Assembly (NCBI GenBank): GCA_019359235.1
Contig: JAHHHT010000007.1
Span: 248,001 to 312,000, forward strand
Source of the DNA: Oscillatoria princeps RMCB-10
GTDB taxonomy: Bacteria > Cyanobacteriota > Cyanobacteriia > Cyanobacteriales > Oscillatoriaceae
DNA: 64,000 bases
Direction of reading: 5' to 3'
The position numbers and the translations under genes are program-made. The notes beneath the pieces are model-generated. The model did not search any database. It saw only the letters and a program-made list of their open reading frames with translations, and was not told the origin of the DNA. Below, piece by piece: positions 19,222 to 26,955 of this stretch (positions within the stretch are counted from its first letter, which is position 1; the number at the start of each line of letters is the position of its first letter).

Positions 19222-19731
19222 ATGGCGGCCATTTTTCAAGCTGAATCAAAACGCCCCGCATGGCAAACCGCTGTCATCTTTACGCTGGCCTTCTGGCTCA
19301 GCGCCACTGCTATTCTGGACTTTGTGTTCATGCCGGCTCTTTACTCAGCGGGGATGATGACCCAACCGGGGTTCGTTACAGCAGGATATTCGCTTTTCTG
19401 GGTGTTTAATCGCCTGGAGTTGCTGTGCGCCGGTCTGGCACTGACGGGGGCGCTGGTTCTTTACAGCACCCACTACGCTTCTGGCAATCAAGGTAGAACC
19501 GCAATTATCTTATCCGCATTACTGTTAACTGTTGCCTTGGTGGATACCTACGCACTCACCCCTTACATGAGCGCCCTGGGGCTGCAGCTGAACCTGTTCG
19601 ATCCGGGTGCTGAAATTCCGGTGGCGATGAATCAAATGCACGGCAGTTACTGGGCATTGGAAGCTTTGAAGATCGCAGCGGCTGGCACCCTGCTGGCGCT
19701 GTTTTACCGGCAGCAAGCAGCTGTCAAATAG
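19222..19731 (+). CDS. four-helix membrane protein, DUF4149-like
   Basis: A 169-residue integral membrane protein with helices at about residues 16-40, 58-83, 93-113 and 145-163. The pattern FNRLELLCAGLAL, then ALVDTYALTPYM, then MNQMHGSYWALEALK resembles DUF4149 proteins, in which an Arg-x-Glu in helix 2 and a loop HG are typical. The function of that family is unknown to me. It starts with ATG after an A/G-rich leader and is transcribed alone, converging on the GDT1 genes. Confidence 0.6.
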   Translation: MAAIFQAESKRPAWQTAVIFTLAFWLSATAILDFVFMPALYSAGMMTQPGFVTAGYSLFWVFNRLELLCAGLALTGALVLYSTHYASGNQGRTAIILSALLLTVALVDTYALTPYMSALGLQLNLFDPGAEIPVAMNQMHGSYWALEALKIAAAGTLLALFYRQQAAVK

Positions 19732-19822
19732 CAATCGAAGTGGGGTGCGTTTTTCCCGCACCTCACTAGCTCCAAGTAGGGTGCGCTCCCCAAGAGGGAA
19801 CGCTACAACCGGGGGTTTCATC

Positions 19823-20110
19823 TCAATCTTGGGCTGACTCTGCGCTTGGCCAGAGCAGGCGCACGGCCATCACGGCGAAGCCGGTGGCTGCGAGGGCTTT
19901 CACCAACCTTGCCGGCAGCAGCTCCGCCGCACCAGCGCCAGCGATTACGCCCAGGAAGCTGGCCAGCAAAAGCGCGGCAGCTGTCCCCAAAAAGACGGCG
20001 CGGGGGGATTTGGAACTGCCGCCCAGGGCGATAGCCGCTAATTGGCTTTTGTCTCCTAATTCTGACAAAAACACCGTGATAAAGCTCAGTCCTAAAAGTT
20101 GCCAGTTCAT
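19823..20110 (-). CDS. TMEM165/GDT1 family cation transporter, half-size
   Basis: A 95-residue protein with three membrane helices and one copy of the family motif, here ELGDKSQ at residues 17-23. Full-size GDT1/UPF0016 proteins have two such repeats and exchange Mn2+ or Ca2+. This is a single-repeat protein, and a second single-repeat gene lies 219 nt upstream on the same strand, so the two probably form a heterodimer. Cyanobacterial half-size pairs have been linked to manganese transport. Orientation and spacing suggest co-transcription. Confidence 0.88.
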   Translation of the reverse strand: MNWQLLGLSFITVFLSELGDKSQLAAIALGGSSKSPRAVFLGTAAALLLASFLGVIAGAGAAELLPARLVKALAATGFAVMAVRLLWPSAESAQD

Positions 20111-20282
20111 CGGTTTTTAATTGCGAGTTAATAATGGCTGTCTCACCCAAGTCGTCGCTGGGAAGCCAGAGGGAAGAGGCCAGAAAAAAAAAAGCGGTCA
20201 GGGAAGAAGAATCCTTCGGGGGCGGCCACGGGGGGCCGCCCCTACAGGCCCTATGCCATTACATATCAGCTGCCCCAGCAAA

Positions 20283-20297
20283 AGAAACGCGGTTTCT
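20283..20297. repeat. degenerate AGAAAC palindrome between the GDT1 genes
   Basis: AGAAACGCGGTTTCT differs from the dispersed AGAAACCCGGTTTCT 15-mer by one base and has 6-bp arms. It lies between the two half-size transporter genes. Confidence 0.6.
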
Positions 20298-20329
20298 TGT
20301 TGCTTCACTTTTTCTTGATAAATGACCTC

Positions 20330-20785
20330 TTAATGCAGGACATCCCACATCAGTGAGGCGGAGATGAAAAGCAAAATGAAGCCAGCTGATGTTTCCAGGG
20401 TTTTGGGCGACAGGCGCGACGCCAGCCACCGACCGAGGAGCACGCCTATCAAGCTGGTGGCGATTAAAGCTGACCCAGCGCCTAAAAACACGACCCAAGG
20501 GGAGTGGGATTCGGCTGCCATCAGCAGGGTGGCTATCTGGGTTTTATCTCCCATTTCCGCCAGAAAGATGGTTAAAAAGGTGGAGGCGAACACTCCCGGG
20601 GCTCCTCTCCTGAGCTGCAATGCCTGTTCGCTCTCGTTCCGAGTGCCCTCTTTGTCAGAGGGTTGAGCTATCTGAGTTGCTGTGTCCTGCGCGTCGGGGC
20701 GGTCTTTTGGCTCTCGCTCGACTGACGGTTGAGCGGACTGGCAAGCTGGCTCGCGGTAGGGGAGGGTGGAAGTTTTCACAGGCAC
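20330..20785 (-). CDS. TMEM165/GDT1 family cation transporter, half-size, with N-terminal extension
   Basis: A 151-residue protein. Residues ~65-151 form one GDT1 repeat with the motif EMGDKTQ and three membrane helices (STFLTIFLAEMGDKTQIATL, WVVFLGAGSALIATSLIGVL, then FILLFISASLMWDVL). The first ~60 residues are polar and low in complexity, and the start is a GTG; a later start would remove part of that tail. It pairs with the downstream half-size gene. The acidic motif should line one side of the ion path, with the second motif supplied by the partner. Confidence 0.85.
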   Translation of the reverse strand: MPVKTSTLPYREPACQSAQPSVEREPKDRPDAQDTATQIAQPSDKEGTRNESEQALQLRRGAPGVFASTFLTIFLAEMGDKTQIATLLMAAESHSPWVVFLGAGSALIATSLIGVLLGRWLASRLSPKTLETSAGFILLFISASLMWDVLH

Positions 20786-21247
20786 TGGGCTATACGCTGA
20801 GTGTTTTTCATATTCATTTCATTTTTATCACACTCCTGCCTGATTCTCAAATCGCACCGGCAAAGTAAGCCGTCAGAACCGCAGAACCGGCGGGAGGCTT
20901 GCCACCGACGGAGAGGTAAATTGTATAAATTTCGGTTAATTGCTCATAATTAATTTATCAGGCACACTCGGTAGGAGCGCCGTATAACGTGGCAATACAG
21001 CGACCCCATCGCCCCGAAAGAAAAAGCATTCAACCGAAAGTGCTGTGAGGCATCCCAGCAGGTGGGGAGCAGGGGGTGGGGCAAGGCGCTGGGAGCCGGT
21101 GCCGGGAGCCGGTGCCGGTTTGGCAAAAAATCCGGGCTTTTCCTGTTCCAGACGCGATTCCAGAAGGGATTCCAGACGCGCCACTGGCGTTCTGCAAGAG
21201 AAGCTAGGAGCTGGGCGCATGCTGTGGTAAATTTAGCGGACAGGAGA
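20786..21247. other. gene-free stretch with short tandem repeats
   Basis: No convincing gene is seen on either strand. GGGAGCCGGTGCC is tandemly duplicated at 21091-21116, and GATTCCAGACGCG-like units recur near 21150-21180. Overlapping open frames here come from GC-rich repeats. Confidence 0.5.
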
Positions 21248-21595
21248 TCACGGGCCAACTTCTCGGTTAAAGCGAATCATTTCCAGGCTTTGCTCGCCGT
21301 ACATGTCCTCAATCTGCTGCCGGCAGCAGTCAATGGCAAAGTCGTTTAACTCCGAGGCATAAATGCCGTATAACTCTTGAAAGACATCGGCTTGCACCCG
21401 ACAGAAGCGAGGGCGGTCTGGGTAGATGCGGCACTCTCGGGTGGTGCGGTCGAAATTCACGCACCAGCCATCCTCACCGACCATGCTCAGGTAAACCTCC
21501 AGCTGATCTGGAGATAAATACTCATCCAAGTCGGGACGCTCGTCGGGGTCGAGATAACAGCAGGCCCCACATTTCGTGCAGCGCCAAGTGGCCAT
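21248..21595 (-). CDS. YkgJ family cysteine-cluster protein
   Basis: A 115-residue protein with the YkgJ/UPF0153 zinc- or iron-binding cysteine pattern: CTKCGACC at residues 6-13, then WCVNFDRTTRECRIYPDRPRFCR (cysteines near 45, 54 and 65) and a late CC pair. The biochemical role is unknown. In some bacteria these proteins are thought to bind Zn2+ or an Fe-S cluster. Its ATG lies just 3' of a heptamer tandem repeat that occupies the leader. Confidence 0.85.
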   Translation of the reverse strand: MATWRCTKCGACCYLDPDERPDLDEYLSPDQLEVYLSMVGEDGWCVNFDRTTRECRIYPDRPRFCRVQADVFQELYGIYASELNDFAIDCCRQQIEDMYGEQSLEMIRFNREVGP

Positions 21596-21602
21596 CGTTG
21601 GG

Positions 21603-21648
21603 GATAGGGGTTAGGGGTTAGGGGTTAGGGGTTAAGGGTTAGGGGTTG
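21603..21648. repeat. GGGGTTA heptamer tandem repeat in a gene leader
   Basis: About six 7-bp units (GGGGTTA, one degenerate) begin seven nt upstream of the YkgJ start codon. Heptamer short tandem repeats (STRR) are a known feature of some filamentous cyanobacteria. The unit number is likely to vary between strains. Confidence 0.9.
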
Positions 21649-21847
21649 AGATCCCTGTGGGAAAATCTCCAGCCTTCTGAGCTTAGCGGTTTTTAGCCGC
21701 CTGCGGGGGGCGCGACCGGGGGTAAGCTTATTGCATTTTATAGATTTTTGTAAAGTTCCTTAAAAGAAATGAGTGCCGGTCGGGTAAAATCGAAAACGGA
21801 TTTTTCACCGCAGCTGTCAAGTCAGTTAGGTTAAATAGGAAGGAGAA

Positions 21848-21979
21848 ATGGACTTTTTAACGAATTTTGTCGGCAACGCCAACTTGGAACCCATATTTCA
21901 GCTGACCTTCGTGGCGCTGATCATGCTTTCTGGCCCTGTGGTCATCTTTTTGCTGGCGGCTCGCGGCGGCGATATGTAG
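21848..21979 (+). CDS. psb30: photosystem II protein Psb30 (Ycf12)
   Basis: A 43-residue single-pass thylakoid protein with an AGGAGA ribosome site directly before the ATG. The core [20 protein letters not shown], followed by a hydrophobic end and RGGDM, matches the Psb30/Ycf12 pattern (NLE...QL, SGP, LLAxRxG). Psb30 is a peripheral subunit of photosystem II near PsbJ and cytochrome b559. An intrinsic terminator follows 69 nt after the stop, so it forms its own short transcript. The YkgJ gene is divergent, 252 nt away. Confidence 0.88.
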   Translation: MDFLTNFVGNANLEPIFQLTFVALIMLSGPVVIFLLAARGGDM

Positions 21980-22047
21980 TCAGCTGCCTGGAATCTCTGG
22001 CTGCCGGCGGGCCTTTTCGGAAACTGGCCCTACAGACCGGCATGGAG

Positions 22048-22074
22048 CAGTCGCACCGGCGACTGTTTTTTTTT
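22048..22074 (+). terminator. intrinsic terminator after psb30
   Basis: CAGTCGC and GCGACTG form a perfect 7-bp stem with a four-base loop, followed by nine T. It is a textbook Rho-independent terminator for the psb30 transcript. Confidence 0.9.
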
Positions 22075-22091
22075 GGCAATCGGTGAGGGAA

Positions 22092-22236
22092 CTGGCAGGT
22101 GGTTGTGAGAGGCTTTAGCCTGGAGCCCCTGTGCGAGCGGGTTCTTGTCGCTGTTCGCCGTGCTCACCCGCCACGGCGCACCGGGCTCTCTGTCCGACAG
22201 TCAGCCGCACGGGTGGCGATTCGCTTGACCTGCCAG
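22092..22236 (+). ncRNA. rod-like structured RNA, candidate 6S RNA (ssaA)
   Basis: Four nested stems fold this stretch into one rod: CTGGCAGGT / ACCTGCCAG closes it (22092-22100 with 22228-22236), then GAGCCC / GGGCTC (22123 with 22183), GTGCG / CGCAC (22131 with 22177) and GCGGGT / ACCCGC (22137 with 22166). A large asymmetric internal bubble with a small CTGTC / GACAG element on its 3' side separates the closing stem from the rest. This is the shape of 6S RNA, which mimics an open promoter and binds RNA polymerase. No protein frame is convincing. Orientation and exact ends are uncertain, since the rod is symmetric and no clear promoter is seen. Confidence 0.5.
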
Positions 22237-22385
22237 CTTCGCGCCGGACAGAATCAGCCCTTGTAGCGCTGCTGTTTCCCGGAGTCTAAACAATTTGTTA
22301 CATTTGAGGGAGAATTTGTTAGGGTATCTTTACGATCCAGTTTTGGGTGGATAATCCGCACGCTTACCTGTAGGAGCGCATCATT

Positions 22386-22601
22386 ATGAGCCAACCCGCC
22401 TCACCTTCCCAAGCTTCAGAGCAGCCGTCCGAGGCAACTGCGCCACCACCTGTGCCGGTGTCAGCGGAACCCCAACCGACTTATGTGAAGTTGGCCATGC
22501 GCAACATGGTGCGCAAGCGGGGCACATCCCTGAAGCATTTCGCCCTCACCACCGCAGGGTTGCTGGCTGTTCTAGTCGGGCTGGCCTACTTAACTCGTTA
22601 A
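22386..22601 (+). CDS. DUF3285 family small membrane protein
   Basis: A 71-residue cyanobacterial protein: a Pro/Ser-rich N-terminal half, then the conserved segment PTYVKLAMRNMVRKRGTSL and one C-terminal helix (FALTTAGLLAVLVGLAYLTR). This is the DUF3285 layout. The function is unknown; conservation across cyanobacteria suggests a thylakoid or plasma-membrane role. It ends 17 nt before ybeY and is probably co-transcribed with it. Confidence 0.85.
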   Translation: MSQPASPSQASEQPSEATAPPPVPVSAEPQPTYVKLAMRNMVRKRGTSLKHFALTTAGLLAVLVGLAYLTR

Positions 22602-22618
22602 ACGGGGAGCAATGCTGC

Positions 22619-23170
22619 ATGGGAACCGCAAGGAAGCAAGTTGAAGTCAGTGTGCAGGACTGTTTCGAGGCGGACGAATCCGGCCAGTCTTTCGTGACGG
22701 CTTATACAGCAACACCCGCTGAAACCTGGCAGAGTTGGTTTTACCAGTGGCTAGAAATCCTGCATGCGGAGCTGCCACCGGCTCGGGCCATAGAACTGAG
22801 CCTGCGCCTGACCGGCGATGCTGAAATTCAAGCCCTCAACGCCCAGTACCGTCACCAGGACAAACCAACCGATGTGTTAGCTTTTGCTGCTTTGGAGGTA
22901 CACTATCCTCAGCCGGTAGAGGAATTCGACGAAGAGCCTGTGTGTCTGGGTGATATCGCAATTTCGGTAGAGACGGCCAGCCGGCAAGCCCTCGCTCGGG
23001 GGCACAGCTTGGAGACTGAGCTGGCATGGCTGGCAGCCCACGGACTGCTGCATCTCTTGGGCTGGGACCACCCGGATTCTCAAAGCCTGACTCGCATGCT
23101 CAACCAGCAAGCAACTTTACTGCACGCAATTGGTCTATTGACTGAAGAGGAAATAGAAATGCAGTCGTAA
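22619..23170 (+). CDS. ybeY: endoribonuclease YbeY
   Basis: A 183-residue single-strand-specific metallo-RNase for 16S rRNA 3' maturation and ribosome quality control. The zinc motif H-x3-H-x5-H is complete: H141, H145 and H151 in the segment AAHGLLHLLGWDHPDS. Other family segments are LNAQYRHQDKPTDVLAF and LGDIAIS. Length is normal for cyanobacteria. It stands in a tight + strand series, DUF3285-ybeY-dgkA-trpG, consistent with a transcription unit. Confidence 0.95.
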   Translation: MGTARKQVEVSVQDCFEADESGQSFVTAYTATPAETWQSWFYQWLEILHAELPPARAIELSLRLTGDAEIQALNAQYRHQDKPTDVLAFAALEVHYPQPVEEFDEEPVCLGDIAISVETASRQALARGHSLETELAWLAAHGLLHLLGWDHPDSQSLTRMLNQQATLLHAIGLLTEEEIEMQS

Positions 23171-23179
23171 GAGTGCGGG

Positions 23180-23770
23180 GTGCAGGAGTGGTTAGCAATA
23201 TTACCGGTCTCAAGTGCGTTCATCTTACCCATTATGCAGTTAAATAAACGGCCTGTAACGTCGGCAACGGCTAAATCCTTCAGCAACAAGCCTTTATCTT
23301 CCAGTGTTCTGCCCATGACAAAAGACGGTTCGACAGCACCCCCAAATGGCGCGAGTCAGGTGGTGGAACGCAAGCGACTGCTCTCGTGGCGGGTTGCCCC
23401 CAACTTGTTCGTCAGTTTCAAATATGCCTGGGCCGGCCTCAGCTACGCCTTCAAAACCCAGCGGAACTTTCGCATCCACCTCGCAATAGGCGCTCTGGCC
23501 ATTGGCCTGGGCGTTTTTTTGCACCTGCCGGCGGTGCAAATGGCGGTGATTGGGCTGACGATTGGGGCGGTGCTGGCGATGGAATTGCTGAATACGGCGA
23601 TAGAATCGGTAGTTGACTTAACGGTTAAGCAGACTTACCACGAACTCGCTAAAATTGCAAAGGACTGTGCTGCTGGGGCAGTTCTGGTTTCCTCCCTAGC
23701 CGCTACGTTAGTGGCCGGCTCCCTGCTGCTGCCCCCACTGCTAGCCAAGGTTTCAGCAATTAGCTTTTAG
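23180..23770 (+). CDS. dgkA: diacylglycerol kinase family protein
   Basis: The C-terminal ~125 residues are a prokaryotic diacylglycerol/undecaprenol kinase with three membrane helices. The catalytic helix carries the ELLNTAIE motif (AMELLNTAIESVVDLTV), and FRIHLAIGALAIGLG and KDCAAGAVLVSS are also typical. It recycles lipid intermediates at the membrane. The GTG listed gives 196 residues with an unusual ~55-residue N-terminus. ATG codons at 23234 or 23315 may be the real start, and no ribosome site is decisive. It follows ybeY by nine nt. Confidence 0.88.
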   Translation: MQEWLAILPVSSAFILPIMQLNKRPVTSATAKSFSNKPLSSSVLPMTKDGSTAPPNGASQVVERKRLLSWRVAPNLFVSFKYAWAGLSYAFKTQRNFRIHLAIGALAIGLGVFLHLPAVQMAVIGLTIGAVLAMELLNTAIESVVDLTVKQTYHELAKIAKDCAAGAVLVSSLAATLVAGSLLLPPLLAKVSAISF

Positions 23771-23837
23771 CAATTAGCGAGCTCGCTGAAGCGGCGAGGG
23801 GGTCGGGCAATGGCGAATCGCTAAAGGAGTTTCAGCT

Positions 23838-24425
23838 TTGATTATTGTTATCGATAACTACGACAGCTTCACGTACAACCTGGTGCAGTATCTGGGAGAG
23901 CTGGGCGCTGAATTGCCGGTGGCGGCTGAAATTCAGGTTTACCGCAATGACCAAATCTCTCTGGAGGAGATCCGCGCCTCTGGGGCGGCTGGGGTTGTGA
24001 TTTCCCCCGGTCCCAAACGCCCGGAAGATGCCGGCATTTCTCTCGATTTGATTAGAGTTCTGGGCCCGAAACTGCCGATTTTCGGCGTCTGCTTGGGGCA
24101 TCAAAGCATTGGTCAAGTGTTTGGTGGCCAGATTGTCTCCGCCCCAGAACTCATGCACGGCAAAACCTCTCAGGTGCACCACACCGGCGTCGGGGTTTTC
24201 CGGGGATTGGAATCTCCCCTGACGGCTACCCGCTATCACAGTCTGGTGATTGACAGGCCAACTTGCCCCGAAGTGCTGGAAATTACCGCCTGGGTTGACG
24301 ACGGCACCATTATGGGCGTGCGCCACCGGGACTACCCTCACATCGAAGGCGTGCAATTTCACCCAGAAAGTATTCTCACCAGTTCGGGGAAGCAATTGCT
24401 GCGGAACTTCCTAGAACAGCTGTAG
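23838..24425 (+). CDS. trpG: anthranilate/aminodeoxychorismate synthase glutaminase subunit
   Basis: A 195-residue class I glutamine amidotransferase that supplies ammonia for anthranilate or aminodeoxychorismate. The triad is complete: C85 in GVCLGHQS, and H175 and E177 in VQFHPES. The start is a TTG: it is preceded by AAGGAG at eight-nt spacing, and MIIVIDNYDSFTYNLVQYLG is the canonical N-terminus. Without the synthase gene nearby, trpG and pabA cannot be told apart, and the protein may serve both pathways. Confidence 0.93.
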   Translation: MIIVIDNYDSFTYNLVQYLGELGAELPVAAEIQVYRNDQISLEEIRASGAAGVVISPGPKRPEDAGISLDLIRVLGPKLPIFGVCLGHQSIGQVFGGQIVSAPELMHGKTSQVHHTGVGVFRGLESPLTATRYHSLVIDRPTCPEVLEITAWVDDGTIMGVRHRDYPHIEGVQFHPESILTSSGKQLLRNFLEQL

Positions 24426-24507
24426 GGAGACTTGTTAATTGTTGGCTGTTAATGGGCGGCTCGGTGGCGAGGGAGAATTAACAGTTGACTGTAAACTGAG
24501 AAATTTG

Positions 24508-25287
24508 ATGATCAAGCGGCGACAGTTGATGCGCTACGTCCCGATGGGTGTGTGTGCGGCTCTAGCAACTAGCCTGAGTGCCGGCACTCAGCCATCGCGG
24601 GCGCAAACCAGTGACTCCCTTTCTGTTCAGTGGTTGGGTCACACTTGCTTTTTGTTTGCCGGTGGCGGACAGCGGGTACTGGCCAATCCCTTTAAACCTC
24701 AGGGCTGCACAGCGGGATATCGCGCTCCCGGTGTTAGTGCAGATTTGGTGCTGATTAGCTCTCAGCTGCTGGATGAAGGAGCGCTCGAAGTCGTCCCCGG
24801 AAATCCCAGGTTGCTCTACGAAGCCGGCGTTTATCAGCTGGGCGGGAAACAGGTCCAGGGCATTCAGATAGCCCACGATCGCGAGGGCGGGCGGCGATTT
24901 GGCATCAATGTGATTTGGAAATGGTCGCAAGGCGGCATTAATATTGTCCACTTGGGCGGAGCGGCTGCGCCGATTACCATCGAGCAAAAAATCCTCATAG
25001 GGCGTCCAGATTTGCTGCTGCTGCCGGTGGGCGGGAGTCCCAAAGCCTACACGCCTCAAGAAGCTGCGCAAGCGATGCAAGTCCTCAATCCCAAGATGGT
25101 CATTCCCACCCACTACCGCAGTGAAGCTGCTGATGCGAATAACTGCGATCTCGCCCCTCTGGAGCAATTCCTGAGTTTGGTTAATCAGGCTTCCATTCGC
25201 CCCATTAATAGTGATACCCTGACGCTCACTCCTGCTGATGTCCCCGCAGAGGGGCCGGTCATTTCTGTGTTGAGTTACAAGTTTTAG
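24508..25287 (+). CDS. MBL-fold hydrolase-like protein, exported, metal motif incomplete
   Basis: A 259-residue protein. The ATG at 24508 is chosen because it starts a twin-arginine-like signal (MIKRRQLMRYVPMG, then a hydrophobic run and PSRAQ). The mature part has the UlaG-like MBL start, VQWLGHTCFLF, and ends with IPTHYRSEA, where the late metal-binding histidine of these enzymes normally sits. The HxHxDH motif expected after VLIS is replaced by SQLLDEGAL, so the first metal site is missing. It may be a non-catalytic or unusually mononuclear relative. Confidence 0.8.
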   Translation: MIKRRQLMRYVPMGVCAALATSLSAGTQPSRAQTSDSLSVQWLGHTCFLFAGGGQRVLANPFKPQGCTAGYRAPGVSADLVLISSQLLDEGALEVVPGNPRLLYEAGVYQLGGKQVQGIQIAHDREGGRRFGINVIWKWSQGGINIVHLGGAAAPITIEQKILIGRPDLLLLPVGGSPKAYTPQEAAQAMQVLNPKMVIPTHYRSEAADANNCDLAPLEQFLSLVNQASIRPINSDTLTLTPADVPAEGPVISVLSYKF

Positions 25288-25297
25288 AAGTAGGGTG

Positions 25298-25326
25298 GGG
25301 TGCGTTAAGCTGTCGCTAACGCACCC
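25298..25326. terminator. hairpin between convergent genes
   Basis: GGGTGCGTTA and TAACGCACCC form a perfect 10-bp stem with a nine-base loop between the MBL stop (25287) and the acyltransferase stop (25345). It is suited to stop transcription from both sides. Confidence 0.65.
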
Positions 25327-25344
25327 TACAAGGGAATGCGGCTT

Positions 25345-26610
25345 TCAGGACTTTCTAAACGTCTTGAGCCTGCCGGCTGGAATTTCTACCAAGTAGTAGG
25401 TTACGGACGCCAGTAATGCGGACATGAGCAGCGTCGAGGTCAGCCTGAAATAGAAGGCTTCAACGGGAATCTCTGAGGTGAAAATAGGCGCTAGACTTCT
25501 ATTAATAGGGACGTGCCAAATATAGATGCCATAGGACAGGTTTCCAAAAACTTCTAGAAGTCTTGAGGGATTTTTCAGACAGGCATCGAATGAGAGTCTT
25601 TCGGTTTGCTGAAATGCCCAGTAGGAACCCCCCGACTCAAAGGCAAAGATGAAGAAAGATGTCACCAGGGCTGCGATCGCCGGCAGCAGGAAAAACAAGG
25701 CGGTCGTCCTGACTCCACCGGCACGTCCTGGCAATCTCCAGAGTTCTTGGTGATAGATGTGATGGGCTGTGAGCAGATAGAGCGAGACGACTAGCGCAAC
25801 CGCAAGTGTTTTTACAGGTAATTTAGGCAGTCTAAATTTCTTGAGGAAAGCGGGTGTGACGGCTTGAAGATAATCCCGCTGGCTGGTTTGAATCCAGGCA
25901 TTGACTAGGAACCCCAACAAGAAGATATCCAGGTTTGTCAGGAGGGGGTTGTAGGAATATTTGAAATAGTACAAGCTCTTTTCGCCAATCTGGTTTCGCA
26001 GAGAGATCCAGACGGCAAGCCTCAAGCCAAAGGAGAAGAGGGCAATCCCACCGGCGGCTAAGATGACTTGCCGGGGTTTCTGCAAGCGAGATTTTAAAAA
26101 AGTGTAGATGAAAGGGACAATCAGGTAAAATTGCATTTCGGTGGAAATCGCCCAAAGGGTAATGTTGAAATCTCCGGGAGGCAAGACTTGATTGTAGGTA
26201 AAGGTGAGGAGTCGGATGAGAGTTGCCCAGTTTTCTGGCTTGAGGATGTGGGGGTAGACAAAGAGTGATAAGATTAAGATGGCGAAGTAGTAAAGGGGGC
26301 AAATTCTCAGGAGCCGGTTGCGCCAAAAGTTGAGAACACCTGGCACGTCGGCGGTGTAGCGACCGGTATAAAAAACTTTACCCATTAGGTAGCCGGAGAG
26401 CGCGAATAAAATCCAAACGCCTGCGAGTCCGTGGCTGAATAAGAGCCAGCTGAGGTCATGGTTTTTATAAATAATAGACTCTCTGGGGGCGGCGCAGTGG
26501 AAGGCGACTATCATCAAGCAGGCAAATCCCCGGAGAGCCAGAAGGGCATCTAGGCGATTGGTGGTGTTTTTGAAGGGTGCGGCTGGGAGGGGCGCTAGGT
26601 GTTGAGGCAT
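25345..26610 (-). CDS. acyltransferase 3 (OafA/YrhL-like) membrane protein
   Basis: A 421-residue integral membrane acyltransferase with about ten helices. The N-terminal motif RLDALLALRGFACLMIVAFH contains the catalytic-type Arg and His of the acyltransferase 3 family, and FWRNRLLRICPLYYF is the conserved second segment. Such enzymes O-acetylate polysaccharides, lipids or antibiotics at the inner membrane; the acceptor here is unknown. It is single-gene, convergent with the MBL gene and divergent from the CYTH gene. Confidence 0.9.
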   Translation of the reverse strand: MPQHLAPLPAAPFKNTTNRLDALLALRGFACLMIVAFHCAAPRESIIYKNHDLSWLLFSHGLAGVWILFALSGYLMGKVFYTGRYTADVPGVLNFWRNRLLRICPLYYFAILILSLFVYPHILKPENWATLIRLLTFTYNQVLPPGDFNITLWAISTEMQFYLIVPFIYTFLKSRLQKPRQVILAAGGIALFSFGLRLAVWISLRNQIGEKSLYYFKYSYNPLLTNLDIFLLGFLVNAWIQTSQRDYLQAVTPAFLKKFRLPKLPVKTLAVALVVSLYLLTAHHIYHQELWRLPGRAGGVRTTALFFLLPAIAALVTSFFIFAFESGGSYWAFQQTERLSFDACLKNPSRLLEVFGNLSYGIYIWHVPINRSLAPIFTSEIPVEAFYFRLTSTLLMSALLASVTYYLVEIPAGRLKTFRKS

Positions 26611-26710
26611 TGGGGACGTTTTGAGTTACGCACTGTTTGCTACAATAGGGAACAGGCGAACATTTTGCAACCCGAGCCGGTGCTGCCGCCGCGCCAGCAG
26701 GGTGCGCCTT

Positions 26711-26815
26711 CGCCCGACACCGCGATGGCCACAGGTCGCGCCGGCTCGCTCACCCATTCCATCCCGCTCCCATCCCGCAATGACGCTCAGAAGAATTCCC
26801 TGCTGGAGCCCTCGT
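26711..26815. repeat. copy of a lipoprotein-gene 5' region
   Basis: This stretch aligns with 28746-28843 at roughly 80 percent identity. Shared blocks include CGCCCGA(C/A)ACCGCGAT, GCCACAGGTCGCG, TCATCCCGC (or CCATCCCGC) and CAGAAGAAT..CCCTGCTGG. In the second copy it spans the start codon and signal peptide of a lipoprotein gene (28807). Here an extra ~10-bp CATCCCGCTC unit is present and no gene follows. It lies in the 26611-26955 gap. Confidence 0.75.
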
Positions 26816-26955
26816 AGGGGCGGGCACGGGGGCACCGCCCCTACGGGGATTTCTCAAGTTTTTCATCCAAAAATAAAATTGGTATTACAGGAACCAGACA
26901 CTCCGATTCAAAGAATAATCATCTCCCCACTCATCGGGGTATTAACAGGATTCAA

